Positions 56,546-64,000 of a stretch of 64,000 bases of DNA are shown here, piece after piece (positions within the stretch are counted from its first letter, which is position 1; every line of letters starts with the position of its first letter). Under the pieces are notes generated by a model. It worked only from the letters and a program-made list of their open reading frames with translations. It did no database searches and had not been told where the DNA came from. The DNA comes from Loripinus fragilis (taxonomy: Eukaryota; Mollusca; Bivalvia; Lucinida; Lucinidae). Location of the stretch: positions 37,496,835 to 37,560,834 of the forward strand of contig OZ026530.1 in assembly GCA_964019695.1 (NCBI GenBank). Reading direction: 5' to 3'. The position numbers and the translations under genes are program-made.

Positions 56546-59500
56546 AGTTTTGTTTGCGCATGTTGATATTCTCGACAATCGAACTGTCTACTTTTGCCCG
56601 TCACCAAAAGCAAAACCGAATTTAAGGAAAGTCATTCGACATGTGTCCATTAAATAGGCTATGACGTTGTGGCTAAAATCTACGGGTGCTTTGAATTTTT
56701 AGCTGTAACAAGAACAATGTGCTCTTTTGCTCTGAATTTCAGAAATAATCATGACTATTGCATAGTATAGTTTGTTACCCAAACGTCTATATACGGAGTA
56801 ATTGTCTATTTTATGCTATGTCATGAGTCATTGAACTATTGCCCGGTCAATATTTTTGACTATTGACTGGCACTATACCATGGCCTGGTTACATGCTTCC
56901 CTGTTAAAAACACACAGGCGCTTATCGACATGCGCATCAACGATGCGCAAAAGGTTCGTTTATGAAAGGAGACTGTATGCAACAATCGTGAAAATAAGGC
57001 ATTGTTTGGTCAGAAACATAAAGTGTTGGTACTCGTTTTCTTCGTTAGAACGAGCAAAACTTATTGAAACCAAAATTGAGCAGATTTGGTGAAATTTTCT
57101 GTTTTGCAACAAAACCGTATCGTCAACAGTAACTCCATTCAAGGAAAGCTGCTATGTATTTCATCAAATGGGTTGGGTAATAAAACAGTTATTTCATGCC
57201 TGTTTGTAGTATACAGTACTGTGGACGACATGATGCACTATTGCACTTGGCCTTCGAGATATTTATGAGCAGATATTCCTATTATAAACAAGCAGAAGCT
57301 CATTCGTACAGGTTAAAAATGGGGTTCTGTCTGATTCGAGATAGTCGTTATCATTTCATGGTCGCGAAAAGCTAGCATGATCTCTGCATGGAAGAAAATA
57401 CATGCCATGCAATAGTACGGTCGCGTTGGCAATGAAACAATGATAGTGTGAAGCCAAAAATTGTCAAGAATGGTTGTCTACAATGTAATACAATGCATGG
57501 CCCCTATCTCTCTGTTTACCAGATATTTATAGCTTTCATTCTGTATTTTTGATTATTTGTAGAACTACGACTATATTATTTTTTAATCATTTGCATCGAA
57601 GGAATTGGAATGCCATATTTATTGGTTACAGTCAACTAAACAAATAAGTTCGTACGAGGCACGAAAAACAGCGAAAAATGCCTGACGCTATTTTTAAAAA
57701 ATATGCATACAAAGATTGGCCACAGTGGCATGATTCTTTGCGTTCTAGCTTGAGTTTTCGTGGGCACCCAAGAATCATCGCTGCCAGATAATTAAGTACA
57801 CACTTTTTGATAACATTCCTTGCCCACATAGATTCATTAAACCAAACGCTTAATAATGCTAGCTGAGTTAAACTGACCGAAAACATAACAATGTAGATTT
57901 ATCAAGCCTGCTTAGGTCAAGAAATATGCATTTTAATACGTGATATACATTATACATATGAGAATTTAACAGGGAAAAAGGAAAAGGGGAGAAAGTTTTT
58001 AAGTTGCTGGACAACAATGAAAAAGGTATGAGTAATTAATTCCATGCACTGAAAACACTAGAGTATTTTTTAAATGCCTTAAAAGCTTTAGACCATTAAT
58101 TTGTATTGATTTTTACTATGAATAGAACATAAAAGATAGTTTGTTTAATAGAACATAAAAGATAGTTTGTTTTGTATTTTAAAAAAATGAAAGAGCTGTT
58201 TAATAAAAAAGGTGACAGCTCAGCTGTCATCTCTTTTGGTACCAGCCAGTGGCGTACCTATATACACTCTAGATTGGGGCCAGGGGGCGAAGCCCTGGTT
58301 TAGAGCATTCACATGGCTAAAACTAGCTCCCCAGACACGCTATTATTACATTGCCTTCTAAGTGTCATCTGCTGATAACCTTTGCAAACAGATTGGACCC
58401 AGATCAGGCCCGACAATACGATGGACCTAATATGGATCATATCTGTTTGACACTCAGATGGTATTCCTAAAATATTTGTTTTGAAAAAAAGTTTATTTTG
58501 AAATGAAAAAACAACAACACAACAACTGCAACAAAACAAAACGCAGCAGACAACAAAAAAGTATCATACAATTCCCAAGGGGGCAAAGAGTTAATACTAT
58601 TATTACCATTTTTTTCTTCAGAAAATCAAAGTTAATGGCTTAAGAAACTATACTGGTGGCGCCGAGTTGTACGCACGTATGCGTTTTCGCGTACACGTAG
58701 GTACTCTCTTGCCAGTTTACACTTCCCATTTACTATAATGGTGCGCAGGCTGATTTTAGACTTAGAACAGCACATTTAATGGAAACACACAACGCATCGT
58801 GACAGTGGTTGTATGGTGGAAACACAAGCAGCACACACAAATGAAAAAAGAGTTATTATAGCAGAACTTTGCATGTGGATGATGAAATCAACAATGACCC
58901 AATGTGTCTAGTCTGATAGAGACAGTGTCTAATATTGAAACAATAAAACAAATATTTTAGGAATACCATCTGAAATAGGACCTAAGACACAAAATAATGT
59001 CCTTGTTCTGCAATGCAATTTCCACTTTTGCAATCACCTGGCTGAAGAAGATAGAGCTGTTTATCTCCAATTGTGCAATTGCGTTCGTGTGGTAGCTATT
59101 GTTTATGCCTCTTCCAGATAGTGCTGTGGATGGGTCTGTGCTTGTGGTATTTGCAGGCCATCCTCACTTGCATTCTGATAAGACTGTGAGGATGTACAGG
59201 TAAGTAAGAATCAAATCATTGAATGCAGACTCACATTGAGCAGACCTCTAAATAATAATGCGATATCACAACTTATTTTTCTTATTTCAAGAGAAATCAT
59301 TAGCAGTTGCCTCAATATTTGAGCACCAAAACAAATGATTGGACTTATAGATAAGAAGATAAGAAAGTATTCACAGTTCTACGCTGAAGCAACTCGTCTA
59401 AATTGGACCTATGGTATGTAATGTGACATGGCCACGAAACTGGAATTTAACCAGCACTATAAAAACACTGTAAAACTCACAAGGATAGCTTTTTTAAAAG

Positions 59501-60949
59501 CTAGTAACGGCTCACTTATTCAGATATTGGCGGTTAACTTGATGATTTTTTGTCAGTTTACTTGGCTTTAATCAGTTTGGAGGTAAGCGAGATGTCCTGA
59601 GCCTGTATTGCCTGATCAGTAAGGGGAGTAGCGAATCTGGCACATGGCACAACTCCTTGACTTTATATGAGTACCTGATACCTAACCGCAAGGAGTCTAA
59701 ATTCATCCACCCCCTGACATAAGCAGATTCCCTTTCTAAGAATACAGCTTTTTGCCTAGAATTATCATGCACTGGAATGCCCTCCCTATTGGCATTGTCC
59801 TGCTTCTACCGTGGTACGTTTAGTCATATCTGCCAGGTCGTACATGTGTCCCAATATATCACAATAATCTGTTTTTTTATCTTTTATCTAAACTTACCTT
59901 CTTTTCGCACTGTACAAAATCATCCCACCACTTTACTTATCTTTTATTTCAGCTAACCCCCTTTAGCACTTGGTAAGTAGAGTACCCTTCTTGAAACGTC
60001 TTCAATAGAGCAAGATTAGCACAAGGAAAGAGAGAGAAAGAAAAAACACCTTCCAAATAGTATTTACTGTCTCGAATGAAATGATGAGTTTTGGATCATA
60101 CAAGGTTTCCCTTTTAAGCTCCTTTAAGGAAAATACTGAATATGCCAACAAAATACCAACGAAATAGCATAAATTGTATAAAAGTAATGAAGCAAACTTT
60201 TCTCCACTTAAATGTTCATTTTAGGGAGATTATTTAAACAGAAAGCAAGATGAAGCAACCTGATTTGCACGACAAACCATCTAAATAAAAGTATCAAAGA
60301 CGTAAAATATTACTTGTCATGGCATAATGAACGAATTTATGCCATAAAACAGTAAACTCTCGCGTGCAAAGAAATAGCTGTCTAGAATTACATATATCTA
60401 ACGGCAATGGAGTACACATGAATATTAACTTGTTTGACCATAATTATCTGACCGGGTATCACTCGAACTCATTGTAGGTTGAACTGGTCACTACCAGGTT
60501 ATCGAAATTTTAATGATAAATGAAGAGAAGTTTTTTTTGTGAACGCCAATGCTTGCCCAAAAAATAAGATAACTCTTACTTTTATAAAACAGGCAGGTAT
60601 CTGTCAACATAAGTCCTGTACCACCTAAAATTATATTCAAACGCGACCAAGTTTGACTTTCCTTGCCCATTACGAGTTTTGGGTATTTTAAAAATTGATG
60701 GCAAGAATGGGTTTTCTAAGTATAATACTTTGTAGTGGCATTATTCTGCGTTTCCGGAGATGTATTGTGATGCCCGTACAGATCCAAATTGAACCAGGGG
60801 AAGAGCAAATATTCCAAAATAATATACCCAATTGAAAAATGCCAGGAGTTTGTCAAAAAGGTGTGACCATTTATAATGCAAAACAAGTCATTTAAGATTG
60901 AAGAAAACTGCCCTAGCTAAAGTGTTATTCACATTAAAGTTATGTTTAG
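56546..60949. other. Long stretch with no recognised gene
   Basis: Frames of up to about 85 residues occur (for example 57886-57632 and 59772-59572 on the minus strand), but none shows a domain I recognise. Minor structures are a foldback at 58358-58470 (GCAAACAGATTGGACCCAGA...TCTGTTTGACACTC) and a tandem doublet GAACATAAAAGATAGTTTGT at about 58126-58172. It is probably intergenic. Confidence 0.45.
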
Positions 60950-60979
60950 ATCACCAATATCTTCTGCACCTAATGTTTT

Positions 60980-62083
60980 TATAGTCCCACTTTGAATATA
61001 GGATTTGGGTTGTCTACCATTCAGTCTTTCCTTCTATTCGTTTGTTCGTTCGTCCATCAGTTATAATTTGGTTTCCACTCAATTTCTTCAGAATTCTTTT
61101 ATTGAGGTTATCCCAGTTTTGTTTGTGTATTGATATGATCTAGCTTGGGATTGTTACACGCCATTTTCCCAAAATTTGTACCAGTTATGACCCTTGATTA
61201 ACGCCCAATTTTCGTTTCCGCTCAATATCATGAGAACAAATGGACATAATTTCACCAAATTTTATATATGCATTCATATTAACAAGATCTAGCTTGCGAT
61301 TGTTAAACGTCATTTTCTCAAATTTGTACAAGAGTAATGGTCCTTGATTTTCGAGAAATTTCTTTTCCCCTCAATATCTTGAGAACAAATTGACATATTT
61401 TCACCAAATTTATATATGGATTTATATTGACAAGATCTAGCTTTGAATTCTTACACGTTATTTTCCTCAAATTTGTACCAGAACTATGGTCCTTGATTTA
61501 TGCAAAATTTTCGTTTCTGCTCAATATCTTGAGAACAAATTGGTAGAATTTCACCAAAGTTTATAGATGCATTCATATTGACAAGATCTAGCTTTGGATT
61601 GGTACATGTCATTTTTACATATATATACAATAGCAATGGCCCTTGATTTATGCCAAAAATTGTTTTGCTCAATTTCTTGAGAACAAATTGGTAGAATCTC
61701 TCCAAATTTTATTTATGCATTCATTTTGACAAGTTCGAGTTTGTTACAGTGTTATAACCCTTTATTGATGTCAGAATGTGTTCCTGTTCAATAAGAGAGT
61801 GCAGTGGCTCAGTGGTAGAGTGCTTGACTCGAGACCGAGGGGCCTCGGGTTCGAGCCTCACTGGCGTCACTGCATTGTGGTCCTTGAGCAAGACACATTT
61901 ATCCTAGCTTAGTACTGGTTCAACCCAGGAAGACTCGTCACTGTTTAACTGAAAGTTTGTTGATGGTACGTAGAGAACCAAATCAAACAAAAAAAGTTCC
62001 TGCTCAATATATTTAGATTTTCCTGCTAAATATATCTAGAATTTGGCCTTTTAACTACTTGAAAGTGCTGCAGCAGGGCTATA
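60980..62083. mobile_element. 152-bp tandem-repeat element, segment C
   Basis: Same family and flanks as 3666-4424, with more units, and interrupted by a SINE at 61794-61995. The ends are TATAGTCCC and AGGGCTATA. Confidence 0.65.
61794..61995 (+). mobile_element. tRNA-derived SINE, family 2, in segment C
   Basis: A-box region CAGTGGCTCAGTGGTAGAGT, B-box GGTTCGAGCCTC, core ACTGGTTCAACCCAGGAAGA. It is flanked by a 14-base direct repeat GTTCCTG(T/C)TCAATA (61780-61793, 61996-62009). It inserted into a 152-bp repeat unit. Confidence 0.88.
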
Positions 62084-63840
62084 TGCATATTCTCTGACAA
62101 TTCTAGTTTTTAGATAAAAACATGTTTAAGGTCAACTCGTTGCATTTAAAGTAAGAAAGAGGGCAAAGATCAGGAATCGATACAATCAAGCACCAAATCA
62201 AGTTTCATAGTGCACTGTCTGTTCACGGAAAAATGAATGCAATCACTTTAAATTCCTTACTAGATCTTCGCTATGAATACATTATCATAGTAGGGGAATG
62301 CCAAACCAGCGTTTAAAATTTTACAGCAGAGGACCTTTGGATATAATGGGTTTTAGCACTGACACAAAAATGAATATGATAAATGTTGTCCGCTGCATAT
62401 CTTTGCTGACATTATTGACTATCTTAGGTATGGAGTGTTCTGTTTAAAAAGCAGCTAATTATGAATGTCTCATTTATTTCCAATTCCAATGTGACCCTAC
62501 AATATATGTTACTGAAAATAAGAATAACTATTTGAAATTTATGTTTTGCCAAGGGCCATGTTCATTGTTTTTGCCTCTTTTAAACATTGGGAACTGCCAA
62601 TCAGTATTAAAATACCTGTCACTTTACTGCAAATTGTATTTACTTGCATGATAGCTACAGCTCCGAATTCCGGTTTATGAACTACATCTTTGCTAACTTG
62701 GAATTTGCATGTTTGTAAGTGAATCAGTGAATATTGGCAGTGTTAAGAGATATTTTTACCAAGTACCATGTCCATTGTCTTTGCCTCTTTTGAACATCTG
62801 GAACTGCCAATCAGTATTAAAATACCTGTCAATTTACTGCAAATTGTTTAAACTTGCATGACATCTACAGCGCCGAATTCCAGTTTATGAACTACATCTT
62901 TGCTATCTTGGAAGTTGCTTGTATGTAAGTGAATCAGTGAATATTGGCAGTATTAAGATAGCTTTTTAACCACTATGGTCAGTGAATCACATTAAAAAAG
63001 AGACAAAATGCATTATCCAAATTACTACTAGGCCAGCATGCATATAAACTAATAAATTGTGTTACCTGACTTTTAAGCAGTAAAATGAAAAAAAAGAACC
63101 AATTTCAGTATCTCTTGTTAAGTCAACAATCGGAACAGTTCACATATTTGACCAATTGGCTGTTTAGTTTAATGTTATGTGTAATGTGAATTCAAGTATG
63201 AGTTGTATGCATTGTACCCAGCCTTTCTTGTAAACAACAATAATGAGTTATCAAAACGTTATAGTTGAAGTCATGTTTAAATTGAGTATAGGAAATGACC
63301 CTTATCACTTTCTGACCAATTATAAATAGCCCATATGTTTGTTCCTATTATTAGTGACCTTTAAGTGTGAACTATGCAAGGTTGGGGGGTAGAAACCAGA
63401 AGCTGTTTAAGCGGCAGTTTTTACCTGTAATAAACGCCCCGTCAATACTATAGAAGTGGTCAATACTAGTCGATTTGTGGACAATTGAAAAATTGAACAG
63501 TTAATTATTTTTTATGCCTCGTTTCTATGGCTGATTTAGTGGATCAGGAAGAACCGGAAGCTGGCAATAACAATTTAACAACATTGACAATTATTAAAGT
63601 ACCAATGCATATACGGGTACATAAGTATGTCTGTGACTTTATCGACCAATCAACCACTTCAATTGACCAAAACTTCACCACCAATCGAACAGCAATGACC
63701 AGTTAAACAGGTTATAGCCACTGGCCTGTCAATATGAGTATTGACCACCTTCCTGCCAACCTTGGGAAAATGTTATTTTCGATGGTCTTACAGATAGAAA
63801 AATTAGGTCACTCCTAAGAGTCCTGAAGTCTGATCAATAA

Positions 63841-64000
63841 TTTTTTGTCTTTTTAGGTACATGTATTTTTAAATCTACTACATATTCTTTATTTCGGACA
63901 CCTGGCCTCAAGAAAACTCAAAATAAAGCGCAATGATTGGCTGCTTGTCCGCAAGCAGCCATTCTTTGCGCTTTATTTCAAGTTTGAGAATAAACTAAAG
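63841..64000 (+). promoter_or_regulatory. Start of the conserved ZF upstream block, next locus
   Basis: The sequence matches 46135-46290, including TATTTCGGACACCTGGCCTC. In loci 3 and 4 this point lies about 900 bases before the ZF start codon, so it should lead to another ZF locus beyond the window. Confidence 0.6.

Larger units (their letters stand above)
60950..64000 (+). repeat. Segment C: diverged copy of the ZF upstream segment, cut by window edge
   Basis: Bases 60950-62090 match 3630-4430. Bases 62100-62430 match 15205-15480, 62460-63840 match 15560-16715, and 63841-64000 match 18246 and 46135 onward. A 215-base piece is doubled inside (about 62545-62755 and 62757-62970). A short stray piece (62150-62195, AAGATCAGGAATCGATACAA) comes from sequence like 39960. 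Segment C lacks the AGCTCACC element found in A. Confidence 0.8.

Noticed and set aside
56014..57886. Several overlapping frames of 60-85 residues on both strands
   Set aside because: Opposite-strand overlaps, no motifs, and lengths expected by chance.
59572..59772. 66-residue minus-strand frame that looks protein-like
   Set aside because: No family recognised and no supporting second copy or neighbouring exon; it could be chance or an old transposon piece.

Overview
The window looks like nuclear DNA of an invertebrate animal, most likely a bivalve mollusc. The evidence is AT-rich sequence with few long open frames, long C2H2 zinc-finger arrays, tRNA-derived SINEs, many short inverted-repeat elements, and satellite-like repeats of kinds I associate with bivalve genomes (ends such as AGCTCACCTGAGC, GTCCGTCC tracts, a 152-bp tandem family). 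The species is not determinable from the sequence alone. There is no prokaryotic-style gene organisation.

The organising feature is a tandem cluster of C2H2 zinc-finger (ZF) loci, all on the + strand. Locus 1 (1-1389) is broken, and its end is joined to a Penelope-like reverse-transcriptase element. Locus 2 (5979-6590) is a short seven-finger frame. Locus 3 (19149-28382) is a ~9.2 kb array of roughly 95-100 finger units. It begins with an intact ten-finger frame and continues as ~80 near-identical 84-bp units carrying many stops and frameshifts. Locus 4 (47053-48285) is an intact fourteen-finger frame. Two finger types occur in fixed order: type 1 (linker TGDKPYS, variable helices such as QAGNLKK), then type 2 (linker NGHKPYT, almost always helix HSYILKQ).

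The loci are separated by copies of the same duplicated flank. Segment A (6661-19148) and segment B (37442-47052) align almost end to end, with about 10 mismatches in the ~245 bases I compared by eye. They differ by clean transposon insertions with recognisable empty sites. Older, more diverged copies lie at 3600-5978 and about 60950-64000. The last one ends inside the block that elsewhere lies ~0.8-0.9 kb upstream of a ZF start codon, so another ZF array is predicted just beyond the right edge. The 3' flanks of loci 3 and 4 (28780-30050 and 49745-50880) are also homologous, and each holds a relic finger.

The rest is mobile DNA. It includes one RT-bearing Penelope-like copy with five 5'-truncated relatives, two SINE families and a third SINE-like copy. 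TTAA-flanked and other inverted-repeat elements, a foldback-headed family (one copy inside the locus 3 array), a 1.5 kb AGCTCACC-ended element and a 961-bp TA-flanked element are also present. A nested structure at about 30690-36986 has a 5.2 kb element with ~100-bp terminal inverted repeats inside a tandem-repeat element. Region 56546-60949 contains nothing I can recognise as a gene.

The most notable system is the locus 3 array. A coding zinc-finger minisatellite appears to have kept expanding after it lost its reading frame, because identical disabling lesions recur in several units.
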